In this document: in pieces, positions 27,673 through 35,418 of the stretch
Layout: every line of letters begins with the position of its first letter
Numbering within the stretch: position 1 is the stretch's first letter
From: PALSA-1296 sp037143335
Lineage (GTDB): Bacteria > Bacteroidota > Ignavibacteria > Palsa-1295
Assembly (NCBI GenBank): GCA_037143335.1
Contig: JBAWZA010000005.1
Span: 1-64,000 of the forward strand
Direction of reading: 5' to 3'
Length of the DNA stretch: 64,000 bases
Program-made: the position numbers and the translations under genes
Notes under the pieces: generated by a model
What the model was told of the DNA's origin: nothing
Databases searched by the model: none
The model's input: the letters and a program-made list of their open reading frames with translations, nothing else

Positions 27673-28119
27673 ATGCCACGACACGCGACTCTTATCCCAC
27701 TTTCACACGATCACCATGAGGCACTATTGGTTGCATTGCGGATTAAGAAGGGCGGACCTGTTTCACTCAACGATAGAATGTGGCCGGCAGATTTTCACCA
27801 ACAGATTAGGGCGATCAAGCTCTACTGTGAGCGAGAGCTTCTACCTCATTTCGCCATCGAAGAAGAATTTTTATTTCCAGTAGCTGATTGGTTGACTGGG
27901 TTGAATGGACTAATGCTGACGCTTCGATCGCAACACGAAGCCATGCGAAATTTTTTCAAACACTTAACGGAATCTCCAGATGAAGCAACCAGCCGAAAGC
28001 TCGTTGAGGAATTCGGGTCAACTCTCGAAGCTCACGTCCGGCTTGAGGAGCGCGAATTATTTCCAGCACTTGAGCGCGCAAGTGAATCAGGACTTATCGT
28101 CCTTCCGTCGCTGAAATAG
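27673..28119 (+). CDS. Hemerythrin HHE-domain protein
   Basis: A 148-residue four-helix protein with the di-iron ligand pattern of HHE hemerythrins: HDHHEALL in helix A, HFAIEEEFLFP in helix B, LRSQHEAM in helix C and HVRLEERELFP in helix D. It could bind O2 or NO, or act in iron/oxidative stress handling. It directly follows terC with no gap. Its stop codon nearly touches the end of uxs on the opposite strand. Confidence 0.9.
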   Translation: MPRHATLIPLSHDHHEALLVALRIKKGGPVSLNDRMWPADFHQQIRAIKLYCERELLPHFAIEEEFLFPVADWLTGLNGLMLTLRSQHEAMRNFFKHLTESPDEATSRKLVEEFGSTLEAHVRLEERELFPALERASESGLIVLPSLK

Positions 28120-28121
28120 TT

Positions 28122-29057
28122 TTAGGAGAGCGCCTTCTTGAAATATGCTATCGTCTTCACGAGACCATCGTTTCTATTTACCGTCGGACCCCATTTCAAA
28201 AGCGACTTTGCTAGGGTAATATCTGGCTGGCGTACTTGTGGATCATCTTGGGGGAGCGGTTGGAAGACTATCTCGCTCTTGGATTCCGGAATCATCGCCT
28301 TAATTTCCTGAGCAAGCTGAAGCATAGTAACTTCATCAGGATTTCCGATATTTACGGGGTTGGCATAGTCAGACATGAGTAAGCGGTAAATTCCTTCAAC
28401 TAAATCAGAAACATAGCAGACGCTCCGAGTTTGGGAGCCATCGCCGAAGACAGTGATTGGTTCGTTGCGAAGTGCTTGGGTGATAAAGGCAGGAATCGCT
28501 CTACCATCTTGGATGCGCATACGCTCCCCGTATGTATTGAAAATTCTGATGATGCGTGTTTCGAGACCATGGTAGCGATGATATGCCATCGTCAATGCTT
28601 CGGCGAATCGTTTGGCTTCGTCATAGACTCCACGAATCCCAATCGGATTCACATTGCCCCAGTATGTCTCAGGCTGTGGGTGAATTGATGGGTCGCCGTA
28701 GGTCTCACTGGTTGATGCAAGAAAAAATCTGGCGTTCTTGGCTTTTGCAAGTCCGAGTGCCTTGTGTGTGCCGAGCGAACCAACCTTCAGCGTCTGGATC
28801 GGGAGTTTTAAGTAATCAATCGGCGATGCAGGGGATGCGAAGTGCAGAATGTAGTCAAGCTCGCCATCAACATGGATGAAGTTTGTAACATCATACTGTA
28901 CAAACGAAAAATTTGGCTTACCGAGCAAGTGGCCGATGTTATCAGCACTTCCTGTGACTAAGTTATCCATACAGATAACTTCGTGCCCTTCACTTACGAA
29001 GCGATCACACAAATGACTTCCGAGAAATCCGGCTCCGCCGGTTATGAGAGTACGCAT
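28122..29057 (-). CDS. uxs: UDP-glucuronate decarboxylase (UDP-xylose synthase)
   Basis: A 311-residue short-chain-dehydrogenase-type enzyme converting UDP-glucuronate to UDP-xylose, NAD-dependent. The dinucleotide motif is GGAGFLGSH (7-15); STSETYGD (115-122) and the catalytic YDEAK (Tyr145, Lys149) are as in UXS enzymes; RIFNTYGERM and the C-terminal DDPQVRQPDI are also typical. The upstream gene ugd makes its substrate, so the two are a pathway unit with a small gene inserted in between. The product probably enters cell-surface polysaccharide. Confidence 0.93.
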   Translation of the reverse strand: MRTLITGGAGFLGSHLCDRFVSEGHEVICMDNLVTGSADNIGHLLGKPNFSFVQYDVTNFIHVDGELDYILHFASPASPIDYLKLPIQTLKVGSLGTHKALGLAKAKNARFFLASTSETYGDPSIHPQPETYWGNVNPIGIRGVYDEAKRFAEALTMAYHRYHGLETRIIRIFNTYGERMRIQDGRAIPAFITQALRNEPITVFGDGSQTRSVCYVSDLVEGIYRLLMSDYANPVNIGNPDEVTMLQLAQEIKAMIPESKSEIVFQPLPQDDPQVRQPDITLAKSLLKWGPTVNRNDGLVKTIAYFKKALS

Positions 29058-29061
29058 TAAA

Positions 29062-29091
29062 TTACGAATTTGAAATTAGAAATTACGAGTC
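29062..29091. repeat. AT-rich TTCGTAATT repeat, left flank of four-helix gene
   Basis: Contains AATTAGAAATTACGA-type sequence (GAAATTAGAAATTACGAG). It is an inverted match to the right flank at 29457-29492 and shares words with 63920-63972. Confidence 0.55.
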
Positions 29092-29448
29092 AAAGATTTT
29101 TTTCTTTAGAGTCCGAGTGATAGCACCAAGAATTTTCAATAACTCGTCGCAGTCATTGAGAAGTGACTCAGCGAGTTGAGCATCCAAATAATCGGTATCA
29201 CGAAGCAGTCGTAACCAGAATCGTGTTTCTCGTACTTCCTTATAAGAAATTGTTAGCTTAGAGTAGAAATCCTTCTCTGTCTGTCCGCCAATAGCTTCTT
29301 CCACATTTGATCCTATACTGGTTCCGGATCGGGCAATCTGTTTTGAAAACACATACTCTTTTTTTTCTTCTATGAGATATTTAGATAATCTTACTACCCG
29401 AACAGCAAACGCATAGCTTTTATCCTGAATAATATTTTCCTGTCTCAT
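29083..29448 (-). CDS. Four-helix-bundle protein (23S rRNA intervening-sequence protein family)
   Basis: A 121-residue protein with the TIGR02436/S23 pattern: VRLSKYLIEEKKEYVFSKQI, RSGTSIGSNVEEA and KLTISYKEVRETRFWLRLL. Related proteins are encoded in rRNA intervening sequences and scattered elsewhere in genomes; their role is unclear, and structural relatives accompany diversity-generating retroelements. It sits between uxs and ugd on the same strand and is bordered on both sides by AT-rich TTCGTAATT repeats in inverted orientation, so it looks like an inserted unit. No reverse transcriptase is nearby. Confidence 0.88.
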   Translation of the reverse strand: MRQENIIQDKSYAFAVRVVRLSKYLIEEKKEYVFSKQIARSGTSIGSNVEEAIGGQTEKDFYSKLTISYKEVRETRFWLRLLRDTDYLDAQLAESLLNDCDELLKILGAITRTLKKKIFDS

Positions 29449-29456
29449 TCCCCAAA

Positions 29457-29492
29457 TCGATTCGTAATTTCTAATTCGTCATTCGTAATTTA
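29457..29492. repeat. AT-rich TTCGTAATT repeat, right flank of four-helix gene
   Basis: CGATTCGTAATTTCTAATTCG and a following TTCGTAATT are inversely related to 29062-29091. Confidence 0.55.
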
Positions 29493-30800
29493 TTATCTTC
29501 TCCCAATCCCGTAGTACTCCATCCCATGTTCTTTGATTTTTTCGGGATCATAAATATTTCTTCCGTCGAAAATTACTTTATCTTTGAGTGTCGAGGCGAG
29601 AAGTGTGAGATCGGGATTGCGGAATTCATTCCACTCAGTGACGATGATAAGTGCATCAGCGCCGTCGAGTGTCTTCATATTCTTTCTGCGATACTGAAGT
29701 GAATCCGACTCGGGAAGAATCTTCATCATCCCAGGAATCGCAACCGGATCGGATGCCTGCACCTTTGCACCTAATTCGAGGAGTGCAGAAATAATTTCTA
29801 TTGAAGGCGCATCGCGAAGATCATCAGTCTTCGGTTTGAATGAAAGACCCCAGAGTGCAAAAGTTTTGCCCGAGATATTTCCACCGTAGTGATTGACGAT
29901 TTTTTCGACAAGGATTTTTTTCTGAATCGTATTTACTTGCATGATCGCCTTCAGCGTCTTGAAGTCATACCCATGTTCATCAGCTGTCTTCGCCATCGCA
30001 CTCACGTCTTTGGGAAAACAACTTCCGCCATAACCAACGCCGGGAAATAAAAACTGCTGCCCGATGCGTCCATCAGAGCCGATGCCTTTGCGGACACTAT
30101 CAACATCTGCTCCTACGCGGTCGCAAATATTTGCGATCTCATTCATAAATGAAATTCTGACGGCAAGCATAGCATTGGCTGCATATTTTGTCAGCTCGGC
30201 ACTTTTCTCATCCATGATGTAGATCGGATTTCCTGTGCGAACGAATGGTTCATATAACTCTTGCATCACCTCAATTGCATTTTCCGAGGATGCACCAATG
30301 ACAATTCGATCAGGCTTTAGGAAATCTTGGACAGCTGCACCCTCTTTCAAAAATTCTGGATTCGATACAACCTCAACACGGACCTTCGTCGCATCCGAAA
30401 AAATATTTTTGAGTTTTTCTGCGGTGCCAACAGGTACTGTTGATTTATTGACAATTACTTTTGGCTCGGTGATAATGGAGGCGATTTGCTTTGCTACCGA
30501 AATAACTCTCGATAAATCCGCAGCTCCATCTTGCCCTTGCGGAGTGGGTAAGGCTAAAAAAATTACTGCAGCATGTTGAATTGCTTCTGTCAAATCCGTG
30601 GTGAACACGAGTCTGCCTTCTTGCATATTAAAGCGCACGATCTCCTCGAGCCCGGGTTCGTAAATCGGAATGTTGCCGTTCTTGAGGTCTTCGATTTTTT
30701 CGGCGGCGATATCCATACAGATAACATTATTACCGGTTTCAGCGAAACCTGCACCTGTTACTAATCCTACGTACCCTGTTCCTATGATTGCTACATTCAT
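29493..30800 (-). CDS. ugd: UDP-glucose 6-dehydrogenase
   Basis: A 435-residue NAD-dependent enzyme making UDP-glucuronate from UDP-glucose. The N-terminal Rossmann motif is AIIGTGYVGLVTG; the catalytic cysteine is in GYGGSCFPKD (Cys261), and TNKSTVPVGT-like VNKSTVPVGTA and WGLSFKPKTDDLRDAPS are canonical. Length is normal for the family. It is upstream of the four-helix gene and uxs and supplies UDP-glucuronate for the latter. The region upstream (30801-31216) has DnaA-box-like sites. Confidence 0.95.
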   Translation of the reverse strand: MNVAIIGTGYVGLVTGAGFAETGNNVICMDIAAEKIEDLKNGNIPIYEPGLEEIVRFNMQEGRLVFTTDLTEAIQHAAVIFLALPTPQGQDGAADLSRVISVAKQIASIITEPKVIVNKSTVPVGTAEKLKNIFSDATKVRVEVVSNPEFLKEGAAVQDFLKPDRIVIGASSENAIEVMQELYEPFVRTGNPIYIMDEKSAELTKYAANAMLAVRISFMNEIANICDRVGADVDSVRKGIGSDGRIGQQFLFPGVGYGGSCFPKDVSAMAKTADEHGYDFKTLKAIMQVNTIQKKILVEKIVNHYGGNISGKTFALWGLSFKPKTDDLRDAPSIEIISALLELGAKVQASDPVAIPGMMKILPESDSLQYRRKNMKTLDGADALIIVTEWNEFRNPDLTLLASTLKDKVIFDGRNIYDPEKIKEHGMEYYGIGRR

Positions 30801-31216
30801 AATTCGTTTCTATCTCTCGTTTCCCACAATCCTCTTTATTCTTTAAAATACTTTTTTAAAACTCTTTTAAATACATTTATTTTAAAGGGTGTTGATATGT
30901 TGGTAATCGAACAATCCCGTCTAATTTGGTTGATTGCGATCTCTGAGGGCAATATAACAAGTTATCCAGTAGTTTGTTCGTATGTGGAAGGGTAGAACGT
31001 TATCCCCATTTAAAGTTATCCTCACAATGTTATCCTCAGCGTTTTTAACATACACACAAATTAGATGTTTTTCTACACAGGATTTTTTCATAACTTTTTT
31101 TATCACGATGTTATCCATAAAGCTTTTGTTTTGTTGTGTAGAAGTACGACTTCTGTTAATTTGACAATGTTTCAAAAGAAAATGTGTTATCTTGATAACT
31201 TTATTTCTATACTCGT
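30801..31216. other. Candidate replication-origin-like intergenic region (DnaA-box cluster)
   Basis: 416 bases without a gene, between ugd (-) and a small membrane gene (+). An AT-rich stretch (30842-30892) repeats TTTTAAA four times. Then come five plus-orientation sites: TTATCCAGT (30962), TTATCCCCA (31000), TTATCCTCA (31016), TTATCCTCA (31030), TTATCCATA (31111). All begin GTTATCC, and four differ from the DnaA consensus TTATCCACA by one base. An inverted pair of TTCTACACA (31071-31079 and 31135-31143) and a T-rich segment lie among them. Replication origin, DnaA titration site or an operator for another regulator are all possible. Confidence 0.5.
31161..31190 (+). promoter_or_regulatory. 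Sigma-70-like promoter of small membrane protein gene
   Basis: TTGACA (31161-31166), 18 bases, TGTTAT (31185-31190). The TTGACA is perfect but the form is unlike the TAnnTTTG promoters elsewhere in the window. The gene starts 27 bases further on. Confidence 0.35.
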
Positions 31217-31405
31217 ATGAATCTGCTGACTCTACACAAAGTGTTGATCGCATTCGCACTTGCATTCTTTTTGTTCTTCGGACTTCGTGAACTCATCCGC
31301 GATAGTGGAAGTATTGCGATAGGAGCTGTCGCGCTAGTACTGGCAATCGGTGTAGGGATGTATTTCATCTGGGTTCTCAGAGGTGGTTACAACTCTAAGA
31401 AGTAG
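31217..31405 (+). CDS. Small two-helix membrane protein
   Basis: A 62-residue protein with two hydrophobic helices (VLIAFALAFFLFFGL and IAIGAVALVLAIGVGMYFIWVL) joined by a short charged RELIRDSGS loop, with a positively charged tail (GGYNSKK). No family was recognised. It is preceded by a candidate promoter and by the DnaA-box cluster, and its stop codon faces the convergent small membrane gene at 31421. A real gene is likely because of the clean composition, but the function is unknown. Confidence 0.65.
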   Translation: MNLLTLHKVLIAFALAFFLFFGLRELIRDSGSIAIGAVALVLAIGVGMYFIWVLRGGYNSKK

Positions 31406-31420
31406 TTGTCATAAGCCTCC

Positions 31421-31633
31421 TCATCTTCTAAAGAATCCTCCGGCAATAAAGGAAGCACAGAATATAAAAGCAAAAGCAATCGCGCGGTAAACCCACATCC
31501 ACGTGTTCACACTTGATCCCTTTTCCCCAAGTGCCGTTGCGTTATCTCTAAGATAGATACTTTCGAAATAGGAGAAGACTCCGCCTACGATGAAAAGTAG
31601 TAGGATGATTATCCGTGGTAAGATCTGACGCAC
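31421..31633 (-). CDS. Small two-helix membrane protein
   Basis: A 70-residue protein with hydrophobic segments LPRIIILLLFIVGGVFSYF and WVYRAIAFAFIFCASFIAGGFF and a short polar loop. No known family was recognised. It lies 7 bases downstream of the T9SS protein gene at 31641 on the same strand, so it may be co-transcribed with the HIT-T9SS pair. Function unknown. Confidence 0.6.
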   Translation of the reverse strand: MRQILPRIIILLLFIVGGVFSYFESIYLRDNATALGEKGSSVNTWMWVYRAIAFAFIFCASFIAGGFFRR

Positions 31634-31640
31634 CTTGAGA

Positions 31641-32459
31641 CTATTCAGAGATGAGCTTTATTGAAGTGCCGGACGCCTTACCATCTATGAAGACTCGCGC
31701 AAAATAAATACCTGCATTCAATAGTGATGTAGGTATTTCATGAACTCCGCTCTCACAGAACCCAGCAGTTACACTTGTGATTTGGCGTCCTAACGCATCT
31801 GTGATCATAACGACAGCATTGCCAGCGACTTCATTTTCAAACCGAACGGTTGTGTTCCTGTTGAATGGGTTTGGATAATTCGCGAATGAATTGAGGTTAA
31901 TTGTTGGAGGATGGACAGAAACGGAATGCGACGTATCTTGTACAAGAGCGACTGCGTCAACAAAATATTTTTTTGCGTACGTCACATACGGTGGACTTGG
32001 AAGAGCGAGAGAAATTTCTACGTACACGTAATCATCTCCCGGCACAGGAATAACATTGATCCCATCTGCCAAGTAAAAAGGTTTTGAACTTACAAGCGAT
32101 CCACCCATGTCAAATTTTTCGAATATCACTTGCCCAGCGGAGCTATCAACGTCGGTAGCTTTCTTACCCCAAATAATAATGGAGGAAGTTTTCTTAATCG
32201 GCAGTAAATCGTTGTGATCGAAATTCTGAAATGCCACATCGCAAGTAGAAGATGATTTCGCAAAAACAGCGATGCGATCATCCGGCTTACCAAAGAGTAG
32301 GGTAGAGTCGGAGACATTCAGTACTCCCGCATCTCCCAAATAGAAAACACTTGCATAAACCGAATCAATTTTGCCTGCATGTGCGGTATTGGCAAATGAA
32401 ATCAGCGTGACCAAGAGGCACAACGCTACAACGAAAATGTTTTTGAATGGTAATCTCAT
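31641..32459 (-). CDS. T9SS-sorted secreted protein of unknown function
   Basis: A 272-residue exported protein. ATG 32459 starts a clean signal peptide (LPFKNIFVVALCLLVTLISF, ending ANTAHAG); the frame is open a few codons further but the earlier start is not needed. The middle portion has beta-rich sequence without a known domain. The last 80 residues are a type A sorting domain (FANYPNPFNRNTTVRF, NAGIYFARVFIDG), so it goes to the surface by T9SS. It follows the HIT gene by about 30 bases. Confidence 0.8.
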   Translation of the reverse strand: MRLPFKNIFVVALCLLVTLISFANTAHAGKIDSVYASVFYLGDAGVLNVSDSTLLFGKPDDRIAVFAKSSSTCDVAFQNFDHNDLLPIKKTSSIIIWGKKATDVDSSAGQVIFEKFDMGGSLVSSKPFYLADGINVIPVPGDDYVYVEISLALPSPPYVTYAKKYFVDAVALVQDTSHSVSVHPPTINLNSFANYPNPFNRNTTVRFENEVAGNAVVMITDALGRQITSVTAGFCESGVHEIPTSLLNAGIYFARVFIDGKASGTSIKLISE

Positions 32460-32489
32460 ATTTGAATAACCCGCTAACCGTCCCAAAAG

Positions 32490-32993
32490 TTACGAATTCT
32501 GAAAAAAGTTATGAAGCTTCTCCCATTGCCTATCCATATCTTCCGAGACCATTTTTACATCAGCGATAGTCGGCATGAAATTGGTATCACCATTCCAACG
32601 CGGGACGATATGCCAATGCAGATGATCATCTATACCTGCTCCACCCGATTTACCAATATTCATCCCGATGTTATAACCATGAGGGCGGGAGAGTTCATGA
32701 AGTGCTGTCTGGGCAAGTTGGAGTAGCTTTGAGCACTCGGCATTTTCCTCCGCGCTCAATGATCCAAAGTCTGCAGTATGTCGGTTAGGGACGATCATCA
32801 TGTGCCCGCTATTATAAGGATAGAGATTCATGATGACAAACGCTGTCTTGCCACGATGCACCAGTAATCGCTCCTGATCATTGCTCTCCCGAATCGCCGA
32901 GCAGAAGATACAATCGTTCTTCTCCGGCACTGCGGAGTGAACCTTGAACGATTCGATATATTTACTCCTCCACGGAGAGTATAGGCGATCCAT
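32490..32993 (-). CDS. HIT-family nucleotide phosphorylase/hydrolase
   Basis: A 167-residue histidine-triad protein. It has the catalytic HxHxH triad HLHWH (His124, 126, 128), the glycine-rich NSGHMMIVPNRH segment, and a cysteine pair near the N-terminus (Cys28, Cys31) that may bind zinc. The size and N-terminal YSPWRSKYIESF point to the Ap4A-phosphorylase-like branch common in bacteria. It is 5 bases from the livM stop codon and shares its direction, so livM-HIT form one unit. Confidence 0.92.
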   Translation of the reverse strand: MDRLYSPWRSKYIESFKVHSAVPEKNDCIFCSAIRESNDQERLLVHRGKTAFVIMNLYPYNSGHMMIVPNRHTADFGSLSAEENAECSKLLQLAQTALHELSRPHGYNIGMNIGKSGGAGIDDHLHWHIVPRWNGDTNFMPTIADVKMVSEDMDRQWEKLHNFFQNS

Positions 32994-32998
32994 AGTTA

Positions 32999-33976
32999 TT
33001 ACACAGTCTTCGGCTCGGTACGGTATTTCTCTACGAACTTCTTGATAGTCGCATTCCCGAAAAGTCCTTGAGGTCGCGAGATCATAAGTATAATAAGGAG
33101 TAATGAATAGATAATCATTCGGTACTCAGAGAATTCACGCAACGCTTCCGGCAATATCGTCAGTAATATCGCAGCGAGAATAACTCCGTACGTCGAACCC
33201 ATTCCTCCAAGTATCACCATCACAACGATTTCGATGGACTTTAGGAAGGTAAAATTATCTGGGGTAATGTATTGAATGTAGTGCGAGAACAATCCTCCGC
33301 CGATGCCAGCGAAGAATGCTCCGATCACAAATGCTCGGACCTTGAACCGAGTGGTATTCACGCCCATCGCTTCGGCGGCTATTTCATCGTCACGCACAGC
33401 AAGAAATCCTCTGCCGTAGGTTGAGTTAATGACATTCTCCACGAAATAGACAACGACAAGAGCGATGCCATAGACCCACAAAAATGATGAAAGCTGTGGC
33501 ACTGCGAATCCGCGCGCACCACCAACGTAGCTTGTGCCTTGAATCTTGAAATCTACATTTTGAATAATAACTCTGATGATCTCATTAAATCCGAGAGTCA
33601 CGATTGCGAGATAATCACCCTTGAGTCGTAAACTTGGAATGCCAACGGCAAGACCCGTAACCGCAGCAAACAATCCGCCACCTAAGAGAGAAATCGCCAA
33701 AAGCAAAACACCCGAAGTGCCTTCTGATGACATGCCGTGAGTGCTCAAGTATGTCGAGATGATGGCGGCTATGTATGCGCCCACACCCATAAAGCCTGCG
33801 TGACCCAATGAGAATTGCCCCGTGAATCCGTTGATCAGGTTCAGGCTTGTAGCCATCGTGATGTTGATACCGATGAAGATAATCACCGTCAGGTAATACG
33901 GATCAACACCACCCATCAGGAACGACAATCCTGTCAGCGTAGCAAAAACAAGTAAAAATGTGAATTGTGGTTTCAT
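32999..33976 (-). CDS. livM: Branched-chain amino-acid ABC transporter permease, LivM type
   Basis: A 325-residue inner-membrane permease with about 9-10 hydrophobic helices. Family motifs are LNLINGFTGQFSLGHAGFMGVGAY, split over helix 2, and FRVRAFVIGAFFAGIGGG-like KVRAFVIGAFFAGIGG near the coupling helix; RDDEIAAEAMGVN is characteristic. It should pair with a LivH permease (at 40471) and ATPases LivG/LivF plus a binding protein, none of which are adjacent. A TATATTTG box just upstream (33988-33995) suggests its own promoter. Confidence 0.93.
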   Translation of the reverse strand: MKPQFTFLLVFATLTGLSFLMGGVDPYYLTVIIFIGINITMATSLNLINGFTGQFSLGHAGFMGVGAYIAAIISTYLSTHGMSSEGTSGVLLLAISLLGGGLFAAVTGLAVGIPSLRLKGDYLAIVTLGFNEIIRVIIQNVDFKIQGTSYVGGARGFAVPQLSSFLWVYGIALVVVYFVENVINSTYGRGFLAVRDDEIAAEAMGVNTTRFKVRAFVIGAFFAGIGGGLFSHYIQYITPDNFTFLKSIEIVVMVILGGMGSTYGVILAAILLTILPEALREFSEYRMIIYSLLLIILMISRPQGLFGNATIKKFVEKYRTEPKTV

Positions 33977-33987
33977 ATCCTACGCGA

Positions 33988-33995
33988 CAAATATA
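33988..33995 (-). promoter_or_regulatory. TATATTTG box close to livM
   Basis: Minus-strand TATATTTG ending 11 bases before the ATG at 33976. A start about 7 bases downstream would give almost no leader. The upstream TTG element is not visible. Confidence 0.45.
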
Positions 33996-34165
33996 CGGAG
34001 AAATATCGCTGATGGAGAACGAACTCAGTACTGGTGAGTTCTACGTATTTATTTTCCAAGAAAGCTGTGGGCACAGAATCTAGATTAAGCGATTATTTTC
34101 GCAAGGCCTTCGCCGCGCCATATCGGTTCGGTGTACCATAGAAGATTTGATGCTGCCTTATCAAA

Positions 34166-34879
34166 TCATCTCTTTGCAATAACAGAATCTATCTGCTCCG
34201 AAAGATTCTCGTATAATTTTTCGCTATAACCATCAGAAATATATTTGATTACCTTATTCGAGTCGAGAATCAAAAACGTTGGGTAGCCTTGTACTCCAAT
34301 TTTTATCAGATCATCGTAGACGACAGAGTATATCGGGTAGTTGATCGAATTTTTTCGGATAAGATAGGCGATATCGGATGGTCTGTCTAAATAGTCGGCG
34401 CAAAGGACTTGCACACCTTTATCATGGTAGTTTTCGCAAAGCTTCTTCAAATCTGGTATCGCCAGATGACATGGCATACAACTGCTATACGAGAAATCAA
34501 GTAGTATCACTTTTCCAGAAAGATCATTCGTAGATAGCTGCTTACCATCCATGTTGGTCAAGATTAGCTCTGGCATAACTTTGTCTTTGAGTGATTGCAG
34601 TTTAGATGGATCGTGATGATAGGCGTCTTTCTGGAAGTCAATTTTTTGATATTCAGCTGCGTATCTCGTCAAAGTGTCTTCTGTGATTTTCTGAAATTCC
34701 TCTGTGGTGTGAGACTTTGAATATTCGAGTTTGGAAATCGTTACCTGTGTGTCATCGTACATATACAGATAATTCTCATGTCGCATAATTGTCCCATCAA
34801 TGAGATCGAGGTAGTAAAAATTCTCAGCTCTTTTCTGATCTTCAATATCCACAGAAGTGTCAGGTGGGATTTGCTTCAT
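34166..34879 (-). CDS. Thioredoxin-like protein, C-terminal part of an interrupted gene
   Basis: A 237-residue open frame whose C-terminal two-thirds is a redoxin domain (LILTNMDGKQLSTNDLSG, then SYSSCMPCHLAIPDL with a CxxC, and the cis-Pro segment QGYPTFLILD). It has no signal peptide. It is in the same reading frame as the open frame 34889-35344, separated only by one TAA and three codons (His-Tyr-Phe). The two therefore look like one exported thioredoxin-like protein with an in-frame stop. A true separate gene starting at ATG 34879 is less likely. Confidence 0.7.
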   Translation of the reverse strand: MKQIPPDTSVDIEDQKRAENFYYLDLIDGTIMRHENYLYMYDDTQVTISKLEYSKSHTTEEFQKITEDTLTRYAAEYQKIDFQKDAYHHDPSKLQSLKDKVMPELILTNMDGKQLSTNDLSGKVILLDFSYSSCMPCHLAIPDLKKLCENYHDKGVQVLCADYLDRPSDIAYLIRKNSINYPIYSVVYDDLIKIGVQGYPTFLILDSNKVIKYISDGYSEKLYENLSEQIDSVIAKR

Positions 34880-34888
34880 GAAATAATG

Positions 34889-35344
34889 TTACGCAACTCC
34901 TTCAACAACTGTATCACGAATAGGTGATGTTGCTTCGATTTTTTGTTTTTCCTTTGGTCGAAGTAACCATGCGCTGAAGAAGTCCTCCCATTCAAGTTTA
35001 TTCTCTCGTCTCTTCTCACGTTCGAAAGTTTGTTTTTGTGGATCTATCCAATAGTTCGAATCTCCGATGCCATTGTAAAAATGTATCCCTTTATTATTGA
35101 TACCCTCAGTGCGAATGAGATAGTCATATCCCTGCGGCGTTGCAGATTCTGTGTAGAAGAGATGCACATTAAAAATATACCGCCGATCCGAGAAGAGAAA
35201 CTTACTCTCCTGCCTCACCAATATCTCGCCAGTAGGAATCTTCCCCAACAGCGGCGGATGGTAGGTGGGAAGCTCTTGTGCAACCGCCACATTCGAAAAA
35301 AGTACAATACAAACAGCAGAAAAAAACAACACACGATTATTCAT
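34889..35344 (-). CDS. Signal-peptide-bearing N-terminal part of interrupted thioredoxin-like gene
   Basis: A 151-residue frame with a Sec signal peptide (VLFFSAVCIVLFSNVAVAQ) and beta-rich sequence, ending with IRDTVVEGVA and TAA. On its own it lacks a recognisable complete domain. Bacteroidota TlpA-like proteins commonly have a signal, a beta-rich N-terminal domain of about 180 residues and a redoxin domain, matching the join of this frame with 34166-34879. The stop at 34889-34891 therefore reads as a nonsense mutation, sequencing error or readthrough site. A run of the same frame continues without interruption. Confidence 0.65.
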   Translation of the reverse strand: MNNRVLFFSAVCIVLFSNVAVAQELPTYHPPLLGKIPTGEILVRQESKFLFSDRRYIFNVHLFYTESATPQGYDYLIRTEGINNKGIHFYNGIGDSNYWIDPQKQTFEREKRRENKLEWEDFFSAWLLRPKEKQKIEATSPIRDTVVEGVA

Positions 35345-35418
35345 ACCAAAGCTCCGATCTAAAGATGAACTACGAACTTGAGTATGAACGGATGGGAGGG
35401 GGATATGTTTCGGGGGGA

